Positions 1 to 11,051 of a stretch of 64,000 bases of DNA are shown here, piece after piece (positions within the stretch are counted from its first letter, which is position 1; the number at the start of each line of letters is the position of its first letter). The notes under the pieces were generated by a model. The model did not search any database. It saw only the letters and a program-made list of their open reading frames with translations, and was not told the DNA's origin. Position numbers and translations under genes: made by a program. The stretch comes from Rhodoferax sp. GTDB taxonomy: Bacteria; Pseudomonadota; Gammaproteobacteria; Burkholderiales; Burkholderiaceae_C. Where the stretch lies: positions 1-64,000 of the forward strand of contig NZ_JAAFHA010000012.1 in NCBI RefSeq assembly GCF_010365055.1. The letters run 5' to 3'.

Positions 1-88
1 CGTTTGCCGCCGCTTTCGTTTACATCAATGCAATGAATACCGCCTATCAAAAAATAAATCCAATACCTCTTGATTTGGTGGGAAGTCC

Positions 89-104
89 CTGTAGTGGGCT
101 ACAG
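89..104. repeat. Perfect small hairpin downstream of cusA
   Basis: The 6-bp arms CTGTAG and CTACAG flank a TGGG loop about 45 bp beyond the cusA stop codon. No convincing U-run follows on the minus strand, so it is a weak terminator candidate. The sequence GGGCTACAGCCTAATTTT resembles the core of the 60-bp repeat family seen elsewhere in the window, so this may be a decayed copy. The rest of bases 1-149 shows no supportable gene. Confidence 0.35.
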
Positions 105-149
105 CCTAATTTTGTCAATATTTTCATCGACAAAGGCGGCGAAAGGGTG

Positions 150-3100
150 TCAAACCTCCATCCCCCGCTTCAGCCGCCACTGCTTGACCAGCGCATAGAT
201 CGCCGGAATGACGGCCAGCGTCAGCACCGTGCTGGAGATCATGCCGCCGACCATCGGTGCGGCGATGCGGCTCATCACCTCGGAGCCGGTTCCTGTCCCC
301 CACATGATCGGCAACAGCCCGGCCATGATGGCCACCACCGTCATCATCTTGGGCCGCACGCGCTCGACCGCGCCTTCCATCACCGCTGCGTACAGGTCGG
401 CAACCGTAGGCGGACGATTGGCCAGGCGGCACTCATCCTTGATGTCCTGCCAGGCATGATCCAGATAGATCAGCATGATGACGCCGGTCTCGGCCGCCAC
501 GCCGGCCAGCGCAATAAAGCCGACCGCCACCGCTACCGATAGGTTGTAATTGAGCAGCCACATCAGCCAGATGCCGCCGACCAGGGCGAATGGCACTGAG
601 AGCATCACGATCAGCGTCTCGGTGATGCGCCGGAAGTTCAGGTACAAGAGCAAAAAGATGGACAGCAGCGTGACCGGGATGACCACCTTCATTTTCTCGA
701 TGGCGCGTTCCATGTACTCAAACTGGCCGCTCCAGGTGACGTAATAGCCGCTCGGGAACGTCACCTGCTCTGCCACGGCCTTCTTCGCGTCGGCCACATA
801 GCGGCCAATGTCGCGGTCACGGATATCGACGTAAATATAGGCCGACAGCAGCGCGTTCTCGGTGCGAATGCCGGGCGCGCCCTTGGCAACGATCACCTTG
901 GCCACCTGGCCCAGCGGAATCATCGCACCCCCCATGGTGGGCACCAGCACCTGGTTTGCAATCTGCTGCGGGTCGCCGCGCATTTCACGCGGGTAGCGCA
1001 CGGTCACGCCAAAGCGCTCGCGGCCCTCCACGGTGGTGGTCACCATTTCGCCGCCGAGTGCGGTGCCGACCACATCGAGCAGGTCGCCCACCGCCAGCCC
1101 GTAGCGCGCCAGCTGCTCGCGGTCGGGTTCGATGTTGAGATAGAAACCGCCGGTAATGCGTTCGGCAAAGGCGCTGGTGGTGCCAGGCACGGCTTTCACC
1201 ACGGCCTCAATCTGCTTGGCCAGCTTCTCCATTTCATCGAGGTCGTTGCCAAACACCTTGATGCCGATCGGCGTGCGAATGCCGGTGGAGAGCATGTCGA
1301 TGCGCGCCTTGATCGGCATGGTCCAGGAATTGGCCACACCTGGGAATTGCAGCGCCTTGTCCATCTCGGCAATCAGCTTGTCAATAGTCAAGCCCGCACG
1401 CCATTCGGATTCGGGCTTGAGGTTGATGACGGTCTCAAACATCTCGGTCGGGGCCGGGTCAGTCGCGGTGTTGGCGCGCCCGGCCTTGCCCCAAACAGAT
1501 GACACTTCGGGGAAGCTCTTGATGATTTTGTTTTGCGTTTGCAGCAGCTCGGCGGCCTTGGTGATCGACATGCCGGGCAGCGACGCGGGCATGTAGAGCA
1601 GCGAGCCTTCGTTGAGCGTTGGCATGAACTCGGAGCCTAGCTTTGAAGCCGGGTAGTAGGAGACAGCAAGGGCCAGCAACGCCAGAAAAATCGTTAGCTT
1701 TTTCCAGCGCATCACGCCGGAGATGATGGGCCGATAGACCCAGATCAGAAAGCGGTTCACCGGGTTTTTGGATTCGGGCATGATCTTGCCGCGAATGAAC
1801 AGCAGCATCAGCACCGGCACCAGGGTAATCGATAGCAATGCAGCGCTGGCCATCGAGAAGGTCTTGGTGTAGGCCAGTGGCGAGAACAGCCGCCCCTCTT
1901 GACCTTCGAGCGCGAATACGGGCAAAAATGACACCGTGATGATCAGCAGCGAGAAAAACAGCGCCGGTCCGACCTCTTTGCAGGCCTCCAGCATGGCTTC
2001 AAAGCGCTGGCTGGTACTGTGCTTTTCGGGCAGGCGCTCCAGGTGCTTGTGCGCGTTCTCGATCATCACAATCGCGGCATCGATCATGGCGCCAATCGCA
2101 ATCGCAATGCCGCCCAGACTCATCAGGTTAGAACTCATGCCCAGCAGCCGCATGGCAATGAACGCCATCAAGATACCCACGGGCAACATCAAAATTGCCA
2201 CCAAAGCGCTGCGCACATGCATCAGGAAGACGACGCACACCAGCGCCACGATGAGCGATTCCTCGATCAGCGTTCTCTTCAAGGTGTCGATGGCGCGGTT
2301 GATGAGCTCGGAGCGGTCATACACCGTCTGCACCGTCACGCCCTCGGGCAAGCCCGGGCCAATTTCTGCGATCTTGGCTTTTAAATTAGAGATCACTTCC
2401 AGCGCGTTTTCGCCATAGCGGGCCATGGCGATGCCCGAGACCACTTCACCTTCGCCATTGAGTTCGGTGATGCCGCGGCGCTCGTCCGGTGTCAGTTCGA
2501 CCCGGGCGATATCGCGAATGAGCACCGGCGTGCCCATGTCGCTTTTGACGACCAGCATCTCGATGTCGCCCTTGCCCCGCAAGTAGCCTTTGCCGCGCAC
2601 CATGTATTCGGTCTCGGCCATCTCCACCGCGCGCCCGCCGACGTCGCGGTTGGAGTCGCGAATCACTTGCGCCACCTTCATCAGCGGAATGTTGTAGGCG
2701 CGCAGCTTGACCGGGTCTACGGTCACCTGGTAGGTTTGCACAAAGCCGCCGACTGACGCCACTTCAGCGACGCCGTGTGCCTTGGTCAGCTGGTAGCGCA
2801 CATACCAGTCCTGAATGCTGCGCAGCTCGGCCAGGGTCTTGTCCTTGGCCAGCAGGGCGTACTGGTAGACCCAGCCCACGCCCGTGGCGTCCGGGCCGAT
2901 TTGCGGCGAAATTCCTTTGGGCATGCGCCCCGAGGCAAAGTTGAGGTACTCCAGCACGCGCGAGCGCGCCCAGTAGATGTCAGTGCCGTCCTCAAAAATG
3001 ATGTAAACAAAGGACGCGCCAAAGAACGAGAAGCCGCGCACCACTTTGGATTTTGGCACCGACAGCATGGACGTGGTCAACGGGTAGGTGACCTGGTCCT

Positions 3101-3284
3101 CCACCACCTGTGGCGCCTGGCCGGGGTACTCGGTGTAGACGATGACCTGCACATCCGACAGATCCGGTAGCGCGTCAATCGGTGTGCGCAGCACGGCAAA
3201 CACGCCGGCGACGACAACGAAAAGCGTGGCCAGCAGCACCAGAAAACGGTTGCGGCCTGACCAGTCAATAATTTTGGACAGCAT
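150..3284 (-). CDS. cusA: CusA-type heavy-metal RND efflux permease
   Basis: Inner-membrane proton-driven pump of a tripartite Cu(I)/Ag(I) exporter. The 1044-residue product has the usual length and layout of the HME-RND family: an N-terminal membrane helix (FLVLLATLFVVVAGVFAV), two large periplasmic loops and two six-helix bundles. The TM4 charged motif GAMIDAAIVMIENAH carries the conserved proton-relay Asp, and the Met-containing segment RIDMLSTGIRTPIGIKV of the copper-type pumps is present. The ORF track begins 10 codons upstream, but MLSKIIDW at 3284 is preferred: it lies 2 nt after the cusB stop and matches normal CusA N-termini. It is the last gene of the copper efflux operon. Cu/Ag specificity is inferred from family resemblance and the CusF/CusB neighbours. 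Confidence 0.96.
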   Translation of the reverse strand: MLSKIIDWSGRNRFLVLLATLFVVVAGVFAVLRTPIDALPDLSDVQVIVYTEYPGQAPQVVEDQVTYPLTTSMLSVPKSKVVRGFSFFGASFVYIIFEDGTDIYWARSRVLEYLNFASGRMPKGISPQIGPDATGVGWVYQYALLAKDKTLAELRSIQDWYVRYQLTKAHGVAEVASVGGFVQTYQVTVDPVKLRAYNIPLMKVAQVIRDSNRDVGGRAVEMAETEYMVRGKGYLRGKGDIEMLVVKSDMGTPVLIRDIARVELTPDERRGITELNGEGEVVSGIAMARYGENALEVISNLKAKIAEIGPGLPEGVTVQTVYDRSELINRAIDTLKRTLIEESLIVALVCVVFLMHVRSALVAILMLPVGILMAFIAMRLLGMSSNLMSLGGIAIAIGAMIDAAIVMIENAHKHLERLPEKHSTSQRFEAMLEACKEVGPALFFSLLIITVSFLPVFALEGQEGRLFSPLAYTKTFSMASAALLSITLVPVLMLLFIRGKIMPESKNPVNRFLIWVYRPIISGVMRWKKLTIFLALLALAVSYYPASKLGSEFMPTLNEGSLLYMPASLPGMSITKAAELLQTQNKIIKSFPEVSSVWGKAGRANTATDPAPTEMFETVINLKPESEWRAGLTIDKLIAEMDKALQFPGVANSWTMPIKARIDMLSTGIRTPIGIKVFGNDLDEMEKLAKQIEAVVKAVPGTTSAFAERITGGFYLNIEPDREQLARYGLAVGDLLDVVGTALGGEMVTTTVEGRERFGVTVRYPREMRGDPQQIANQVLVPTMGGAMIPLGQVAKVIVAKGAPGIRTENALLSAYIYVDIRDRDIGRYVADAKKAVAEQVTFPSGYYVTWSGQFEYMERAIEKMKVVIPVTLLSIFLLLYLNFRRITETLIVMLSVPFALVGGIWLMWLLNYNLSVAVAVGFIALAGVAAETGVIMLIYLDHAWQDIKDECRLANRPPTVADLYAAVMEGAVERVRPKMMTVVAIMAGLLPIMWGTGTGSEVMSRIAAPMVGGMISSTVLTLAVIPAIYALVKQWRLKRGMEV

Positions 3285-3286
3285 GG

Positions 3287-4843
3287 TTACTTCTTGACGC
3301 TGGTGATCACCCATTCACCGGGCTGGCGCTCCACAAACTCGACCGTCACTTTGGCGCCCGGTTGAAGCTCGCTCAGCAGCGACGCATTGGCGGCTTTGAA
3401 CTCCATCGTCATGGCTGGCCATTTGAGGCTGGCAATGGGGCCATGGCTCAGACTGACAGTGCCTGCCTTGGCGTCGACGCTGTCGACGGTGCCCACCGCC
3501 TGATGGCTTGCCGCCTTCGGTGCAGGCGCCTCGGGCGTGCTTGTTGCTGCCGCGCTGGCGGGTTCTGCAGGCGCGGCGCTGGCAAAGCCGCCCACCGCTG
3601 CCTTTAAATTGCTCTCGGCATCAATCAGGAAGTTGGCTGCAACGACCACAGGCTCGCCATCTTTCACGCCATCGAGAATCTCAACATAGTTGTCACTGCG
3701 CGCACCGAGTTTGACTTCACGCGGCTCGAAGCGGCCAGCCCCTTTTTCGATCAAGACAATCTGTCGTGTGCCGCTGTCAATCACCGCTGACACCGGCACC
3801 GTTACGACTTGGCCTTTGGCCGCGACCTGCATTTCCATCTGGGCAAACATGCCCGGCTTGAGCAGCAAACCGGGGTTGGCCAACTCGACGCGCACCGGCA
3901 CGGTTCGCGTCTCGGCCTTGAGCGTCGGGTAAACATAAGTCACCTTGCCCGTAAACACTTTGCCAGGGTAGGCGTTGATCTGGACTTGCGCCTGGGCGCC
4001 GGTCTTGACCAGGCCAAGGTCTTGTTCAAACACGTCCGCAACGACCCATATATGGGACAGGTCCGCAACTTGATAGAGCATTTCACCGGGCATGAAGCGC
4101 ATGCCTTGCACCGCCTTTTTCTCCATCACGATACCCGCCACGGGGGATCGGAACGTGAGTGTGCGCTGCGTCGTGCCGGACTGAGTCAAGGACTTGATCT
4201 GCTGCTCCGAGATGTCCCAGTTCTTCAGGCGCGCCAGGCTGGACTTGGCCAGCTGTTGCATCCCGGACTGGGCCTGGCTGCTGGCGTCTTTGAGCGCGGC
4301 CACCCCTTGCATCGCAACAGCGTATTCGCGCTGGGCAGAGACCAGCTCCGGGCTATAGACCTCGAACAAAGGCTGACCCTTGGCGACCGGCTGGCCGGTG
4401 ACATTGGCGTGCAGGCGCTCGACATAGCCCTCGAACTTGGGCGCGATGGTGTACAGGCGGCGCTCATCGGGCTCGACACGGCCAGCTGCGCGCACCGATT
4501 TGTCAAGGGTTCGCAACTGGGCAGCTTCCACGCGAACGCCCAATTTTTGCACTTTCTCGGTGCTGATCCTGACCTGGTTGGCAGGCGCCTCCTCCTCGTC
4601 TGCCCCGCCCGCATAGACCGCGATGTAGTCCATTCCCATCGGGTCTTTTTTTGGCGTGGGCGATGTGTCAGGCAAGCCCATGGGGTTGCGGTAGTAAAGG
4701 ACTTTCTTGGCGGCGCCCGCCGTCGCTTCGGTGTCGGCCTGCGGCTGCACTACAGAGCCTTTGTGGCCCATCCAGTAGCCGCCACCTGCGGCCAGCACGG
4801 CAACAGCGACCACACCCGCGAACATTCCAGTGCTCTTGTTCAT
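3287..4843 (-). CDS. cusB: CusB adaptor with N-terminal metal-binding and C-terminal CusF domains
   Basis: Periplasmic membrane-fusion adaptor linking CusA to CusC (518 aa). It opens with a membrane anchor/signal segment (GVVAVAVLAAGGGYWMG). At about residues 48-80 is a heavy-metal-binding motif (YYRNPMGLPDTSPTPKKDPMGMDY). A canonical MFP core with a hairpin follows, and the last 70 or so residues form a CusF-like OB-fold domain containing WPAMTMEF, which supplies the Trp and two Met copper-site residues known from E. coli CusF. The start overlaps the stop of the upstream lipoprotein gene by 4 nt, indicating translational coupling. Adaptor-chaperone fusion is known in this family, but here a separate CusF-like gene also exists in the same operon. 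Confidence 0.95.
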   Translation of the reverse strand: MNKSTGMFAGVVAVAVLAAGGGYWMGHKGSVVQPQADTEATAGAAKKVLYYRNPMGLPDTSPTPKKDPMGMDYIAVYAGGADEEEAPANQVRISTEKVQKLGVRVEAAQLRTLDKSVRAAGRVEPDERRLYTIAPKFEGYVERLHANVTGQPVAKGQPLFEVYSPELVSAQREYAVAMQGVAALKDASSQAQSGMQQLAKSSLARLKNWDISEQQIKSLTQSGTTQRTLTFRSPVAGIVMEKKAVQGMRFMPGEMLYQVADLSHIWVVADVFEQDLGLVKTGAQAQVQINAYPGKVFTGKVTYVYPTLKAETRTVPVRVELANPGLLLKPGMFAQMEMQVAAKGQVVTVPVSAVIDSGTRQIVLIEKGAGRFEPREVKLGARSDNYVEILDGVKDGEPVVVAANFLIDAESNLKAAVGGFASAAPAEPASAAATSTPEAPAPKAASHQAVGTVDSVDAKAGTVSLSHGPIASLKWPAMTMEFKAANASLLSELQPGAKVTVEFVERQPGEWVITSVKK

Positions 4844-5100
4844 TGCTTTTCATCCGAATAGACCGGGATGTAGTCCATCCCCATTGAATCTTTTTTCGGC
4901 GTGGCGGAGGTGTCAGAGCCGCCCATCGGATTGCGGTAATGAAGTAGCTTTCTTTGGGCGCTGTCGCCATCCGGCATCGGCATGCTGCCCTGAACCTGGA
5001 CCTGGACCGCATTCTCGACGGGGCTTTGTCCTCGGTCGCAGCCCGTGGTCAACACGGTCGCTGCGATCAACCAACCGGCCATTTGGAACCTGGTTCTCAT
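4840..5100 (-). CDS. Small lipoprotein with heavy-metal-binding motif
   Basis: An 86-residue predicted lipoprotein: the N-terminus MRTRFQMAGWLIAATVLTTGC ends in a lipobox Cys at about residue 21. The C-terminal half (LHYRNPMGGSDTSATPKKDSMGMDYIPVY) nearly repeats the metal-binding motif at the N-terminus of the neighbouring CusB, so the two probably arose from one ancestral segment. It overlaps cusC upstream and cusB downstream by 4 nt at each junction, which supports its being a real, co-translated gene despite its size. A periplasmic role as a metal relay to the Cus adaptor is inferred; no enzyme motif is seen. Confidence 0.8.
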   Translation of the reverse strand: MRTRFQMAGWLIAATVLTTGCDRGQSPVENAVQVQVQGSMPMPDGDSAQRKLLHYRNPMGGSDTSATPKKDSMGMDYIPVYSDEKQ

Positions 5101-6368
5101 AAGTCTTCTCCTAATAATTTTTCAATTTCCGCCAAACGCATTTGCGCTTCAAACTGCGCTTTAAGCTGGCTCTGTCTGGCTTGACGAATCTGACGCTGGG
5201 CGTCGAGCAGGGCGGCAAAGTCAAGCTTGCCGTTCTCATAGCTGGCTAGGGCGGAACTGAAGCTCAGGTCCGCCTGCGGCAGCAGGCTGCTGGTGGCCAG
5301 CGCCCCGGTGCGTCGCGCAGCCTCCATGCCGGCGAGGTTTTGCGCGAGTTCAGCCAGCACCTGGTTGGCGGCAGCCTCTTTGCGCGCATGGGCCGCCGAT
5401 ACCATGGCCTCTGCTTCTCGCTCCATCGCGCGCCGGGAATTTTGCTGCAGCGGAATATTGACTTCGAGCATCAGACTCCACTCCTTGATGCGACTGTCGA
5501 CTTGCGTCGGGGAAATCGCTAGCGTGAAATCGGGGTAGCGGTTTTTGTAGCTCAAGTCCCGGCTTTTCTCGGCTGCCTGGATGCGCGCCTCTTCGCTGAA
5601 CAGCTGCGGATTGCGGCTGCGCACGCGCTGTTCCAGCTTGGCGGTGTCGAGCAGGGCGGCAGCGGGTGTCATGCGCAGACCGTTCGGGCGCGCCAGTGGT
5701 GCTTGAGCAGGCCGCGCCAGAAGCGCATTGAGCCGCGCATCAACTTGCAGGCGTTCACTTTCGATCATCACCAACTCATTGCGCATATTGGTCTGCTCGA
5801 CCTGAGACCGGATTACGTCTTGCTGGGCCGCCAACCCGCCGGCATAGCGGCTTTGCGCCACCTGCTCAAGTTGCGCCATCAAATCGAGAATCTCCTGCGT
5901 CAATTTTTCGTTGCCATGGAGGTAATAGCGCTGGGCCTGCGCTGTCTTGATTCGCGCTGCCAATTCAGACCACGCACCCAGCGCCTTTCCTTCGCTGCTC
6001 TGGGCTTCAAATTGCGCGATGTCGCGCTTGAGCTCGCGTTTGCCAAACCACGGAAGGTCCTGCATCAGGGTGTATTTGGTGCTGCCGACATCACTGGGCC
6101 ACAGCGTTGGGCTTTGCTCCCCCATTTTGGTGATGTCCATCCACTCGATGCGAAATTTGGGGTCCATCAAGGCGCCCGCAGGCTCGACACGTTCAGCCGC
6201 GGCCTGCGCCTCAAAACGCATGCTGGCGTAATCAGGGTTGTTCGCCTTGGCTACGGAAAGCAGGCCTTCGACGCTGGCCCCAGGCATTTCTTCGCTGGTT
6301 TGGGCCGCGATGGGCGCGCCCAGAGCCAGCAGCGCGGCGAGCACGCCGGTCTGTAGCGGGTATGACAT
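5097..6368 (-). CDS. cusC: CusC/TolC-type outer membrane efflux protein
   Basis: Outer-membrane channel component of the tripartite efflux system (423 aa). It has a cleavable signal peptide (MSYPLQTGVLAALLALGAPIAAQ) and the helical repeat pattern of the OEP family, with typical segments such as ANNPDYASMRFEAQAAAERV and QADLSFSSALASYENGKLDFAALLDAQRQ. There is no lipobox, unlike E. coli CusC. It is the first Cus pump gene after dsbA with an 8-nt gap, and its stop overlaps the start of the small metal-binding lipoprotein gene. Confidence 0.92.
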   Translation of the reverse strand: MSYPLQTGVLAALLALGAPIAAQTSEEMPGASVEGLLSVAKANNPDYASMRFEAQAAAERVEPAGALMDPKFRIEWMDITKMGEQSPTLWPSDVGSTKYTLMQDLPWFGKRELKRDIAQFEAQSSEGKALGAWSELAARIKTAQAQRYYLHGNEKLTQEILDLMAQLEQVAQSRYAGGLAAQQDVIRSQVEQTNMRNELVMIESERLQVDARLNALLARPAQAPLARPNGLRMTPAAALLDTAKLEQRVRSRNPQLFSEEARIQAAEKSRDLSYKNRYPDFTLAISPTQVDSRIKEWSLMLEVNIPLQQNSRRAMEREAEAMVSAAHARKEAAANQVLAELAQNLAGMEAARRTGALATSSLLPQADLSFSSALASYENGKLDFAALLDAQRQIRQARQSQLKAQFEAQMRLAEIEKLLGEDL

Positions 6369-6376
6369 GGCGTGGC

Positions 6377-7033
6377 CTACTTCGGGTTGGTGGTTAGCAG
6401 CGCGTCACCGACCAGGCTTCGCAACTGGTCAAAGCCGAAGCTGGGCAGCGGCTTGCCGTTGACGAAGTATTCAGGCGTCATGGTGACGTTCATGGTTTTG
6501 GCATCAAGCAGATCGCGCGCAATCATGGCGGCCACTTCAGGGGCGTTGGCGTCGGTTTGCAGCCTGGCCATGTCCAGCCCCAGGGGCGCCAGAACGGGCC
6601 CGATCAACTCGGCTTGTGCGACGTGGTTTTGAACCCAGACATTTTGCGAGGCAAACAGCGCCTCCAGCGCCGGCTCAAACTTGCCTTGCTTGCGCGAGGC
6701 TTCCAGGGCCTTGACCACGGCTTCTGAGCCCTGATGAAAAGGGGCATAGCGCAAGGTCAGGCGAATCTTGCCGGGGTGCTCCGCCATCAGCGCCTTGACC
6801 ATTGGGTAGAAGTCGCGGCAGGTGCCGCAGGCCGGGTCAAAGAACTCGACGATATGCACCGGGGCATTGGCGTCGCCGAAGCTGGGCGCGTCTGGGCGTA
6901 CCAGTGCGACCTGATTTTTCGCTGCCAGCTGTGCGGCCTGCTCGGTCTGTTGCTTCTTGTAAAAATAGGCGCCAGTGACAAAGGCGACGACGAGCAAGAC
7001 TGCAGCGACGATAAAGATGCTTTTTTGTTTCAT
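6377..7033 (-). CDS. DsbA-family periplasmic thiol:disulfide oxidoreductase
   Basis: A 218-aa membrane-anchored thioredoxin-fold protein. After an uncleaved-looking N-terminal helix (IFIVAAVLLVVAFVTGAYF), the active site CGTC lies in the segment FFDPACGTCRDFYP. The cis-proline loop is NVTMTPEYFVNGK. The TP pair before the cis position and the CGTC dipeptide separate it from classical DsbA (CPHC). It resembles DsbA-like proteins often found beside DsbB in resistance operons. Its start overlaps dsbB by 4 nt. In this operon it could keep cysteine-containing periplasmic Cus parts oxidised, or repair copper-damaged disulfides; that role is inferred. Confidence 0.9.
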   Translation of the reverse strand: MKQKSIFIVAAVLLVVAFVTGAYFYKKQQTEQAAQLAAKNQVALVRPDAPSFGDANAPVHIVEFFDPACGTCRDFYPMVKALMAEHPGKIRLTLRYAPFHQGSEAVVKALEASRKQGKFEPALEALFASQNVWVQNHVAQAELIGPVLAPLGLDMARLQTDANAPEVAAMIARDLLDAKTMNVTMTPEYFVNGKPLPSFGFDQLRSLVGDALLTTNPK

Positions 7034-7449
7034 TTGGATGTCTTGAGGTAAGCGGTGATCAGCAAAATGTTAATCATCAGGAATGCGAGAAAGGAAAGCA
7101 GCGGAATGGTGACAAAGCCCAGCCACTCGACCTGCACGGTGGAGCAGGGAATGCCTTGCCGGCACGGCGTCAACGTCTCGGGGATGAACCCTGCGGTCAG
7201 CAGCAGCTGAAAGCCCGCCACCAGCAAGCCGCCCACGGCCAAAGGCAGGGCGTAGCGCACCACTTTCGGGTCGAAGGGAAAGAGTCCGACTGCGAGAATG
7301 AAAACCAGCGGGAACATGAAGATGCGCTGGTACCAGCACAGCTCGCAGGGTGCAAAACCCATGATTTCGCTCATGAACAAGGCGCCCAGCGTGGCTGCGG
7401 CGGCGAGCAGCCAGGCAGAAAATACAAACGCCCAGGGAGATGTTTTCAT
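7030..7449 (-). CDS. dsbB: DsbB-family quinone:disulfide oxidoreductase
   Basis: A 139-residue inner-membrane protein with four hydrophobic segments. It has both cysteine pairs expected of DsbB: CELCWYQR after the first helix, and CRQGIPC in the second periplasmic loop. The family reoxidises DsbA and passes electrons to quinone. The downstream dsbA start overlaps its stop codon, so the two are very likely co-translated as a dedicated pair. It is a second-copy type DsbB, shorter than the 160-175 aa housekeeping form. Confidence 0.92.
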   Translation of the reverse strand: MKTSPWAFVFSAWLLAAAATLGALFMSEIMGFAPCELCWYQRIFMFPLVFILAVGLFPFDPKVVRYALPLAVGGLLVAGFQLLLTAGFIPETLTPCRQGIPCSTVQVEWLGFVTIPLLSFLAFLMINILLITAYLKTSK

Positions 7450-7476
7450 GTGAACGCGTCTGCTTAACGCAAGGTC

Positions 7477-7827
7477 TTACTTGGCTGGCTCAAAGTGCGA
7501 CACGGTCATGCCGTCTGCGGGGTCGGTGGCAAAAAGAATCTTCTGCCCAACTTTCAAGGTGTCGAGCCAGGCAGCGTCCTTGACCTTATAGGCCATGGTC
7601 ATGGGCGGCATGCCGTTGGGCAGCGCACCGTGCGTCAGAGTGACGGTTCCCTTGGCTGTATCAATTTTTTTCACGTTGCCCTCACCCATGGCGGTAGCCG
7701 CTGCCTTCGGGGCAGAAGTGGCTGCCGGACTGCCATGCATGTTGTGCTCGGTTTGGGCAATGCCCGGCGTAGCTAAAGTGCCAGTGACCAATGCAATGAT
7801 CGATGCAAGGTGGAGTCGGGTGGACAT
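7477..7827 (-). CDS. CusF-like periplasmic copper-binding protein
   Basis: A small secreted protein (116 aa from MSTRLHL; the ORF track adds 14 upstream codons without support). The signal peptide is LHLASIIALVTGTLATPGIAQ, followed by an OB-fold region with GNVKKIDTAKGTVTLTHG and MPPMTMAYKV. Two Met of the CusF copper site (MTM) are present, but the Trp that shields Cu(I) in E. coli CusF is replaced by Met (NGMPPMTM against KWPAMTM in the CusB fusion of this operon). It probably carries Cu(I)/Ag(I) in the periplasm. A copper-box-like inverted repeat lies about 70 bp upstream. Confidence 0.88.
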   Translation of the reverse strand: MSTRLHLASIIALVTGTLATPGIAQTEHNMHGSPAATSAPKAAATAMGEGNVKKIDTAKGTVTLTHGALPNGMPPMTMAYKVKDAAWLDTLKVGQKILFATDPADGMTVSHFEPAK

Positions 7828-7898
7828 TGAGTGATCCTTGGGTAAATGGAATGCCCCTATTTTGCCCACCGGGCTTCGACAAGAAGCTGACCTGAAAA

Positions 7899-10325
<2,427 letters not shown>

Positions 10326-10371
10326 GTTTCTTCTCAGACTTTAAGCAATGACTCAGCGCCGCGGTTGTCAT

Positions 10372-10523
10372 TCAGACCGTCTGCGCATCGTAAAGAGCCT
10401 TCCATGCGCTGGCCAGCAGATAAAAGCCGAAGCCAAGAACGACGTAGCTGGCAATGTGCAGAGGGTAAAGTGCGTATCACCCTTTTCATCCAGTGGCGAC
10501 TGCTTCGGGTGATTGATGGACGT
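10372..10523 (-). pseudogene. Frameshifted small membrane protein relic upstream of copA
   Basis: Two overlapping minus-strand frames give one sensible small protein when joined: a polar part reading NHPKQSPLDEKGDTHF and a membrane helix with tail reading YPLHIASYVVLGFGFYLL, then ASAWKALYDAQTV and a stop. The switch falls at a TTT run, where one extra T would restore the frame. No ATG, GTG or TTG start is left in the first frame, and a TAG precedes it. It is therefore either a decayed gene or an assembly error at a homopolymer. I do not recognise the family. The gap to copA is about 45 nt. Confidence 0.4.
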
Positions 10524-10551
10524 CTACGCCACATCAAGCTGCCCCGTCAAG

Positions 10552-10989
10552 CTACTTGGCCATTGGCATGGCAGCAGACTCCCGATCCATCATCATTTGC
10601 ATCATCATCTGCATCATCTCCATGCGCTTGGCCATCATCTTGTGGTGCGCACCCATGTCGCCAGTCATGCCCGGCATGTTCGGCATGGCCTTCATGTCGC
10701 CCATGCCAGCGCTGGACATATCACCCATCATTGCCATGCCGTCCTGCATTGCTTTCATGTGCTCGGCCATCAGCTTGCTGCGCTCTTGCGGCGTCTTGGC
10801 GCTGACCATTTTGTCGTGCATGGCCTGCATGGTCTTCATCTGCGCGTCCATCTTGGCCATGTGGTCGGGGGTCGCCATGCCGCTGGCAGATGCGGTGCCC
10901 AGGGGGGTCGTCGGCGCTGTGTTGCAGGCCGCCAGCAAGGCGGCGGTGGTGAGGACAGCGGCCAGTGGAATAAATCGAAAATGGGTCAT
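10552..10989 (-). CDS. Methionine-rich lipoprotein of the copper locus
   Basis: A 145-aa predicted lipoprotein; the longer ORF (243 aa) is rejected because the signal peptide begins at MTHFRFIPLAAVLTTAALLAAC. After the lipobox Cys the protein is mostly helical and unusually rich in Met and His (HKMMAKRMEMMQMMMQMMM near the C-terminus), the composition of periplasmic Cu(I) buffers. It has no enzymatic motif. It lies in the same direction as the ATPase operon and downstream of the small membrane protein gene (62-nt gap). A copper-sequestering function is inferred from composition and neighbours. Confidence 0.82.
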   Translation of the reverse strand: MTHFRFIPLAAVLTTAALLAACNTAPTTPLGTASASGMATPDHMAKMDAQMKTMQAMHDKMVSAKTPQERSKLMAEHMKAMQDGMAMMGDMSSAGMGDMKAMPNMPGMTGDMGAHHKMMAKRMEMMQMMMQMMMDRESAAMPMAK

Positions 10990-11051
10990 GACAGACTCCT
11001 GGTTAGCTTGATTAACACCGCGAACGGCGAGGGAAATTCGATGCAATGGCG

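Noticed and set aside
3809-4861. 350-aa ORF antisense to cusB
   Set aside because: High-GC antisense shadow: no conserved motif, His/Leu/Arg-rich composition, while the other strand encodes a clear CusB.
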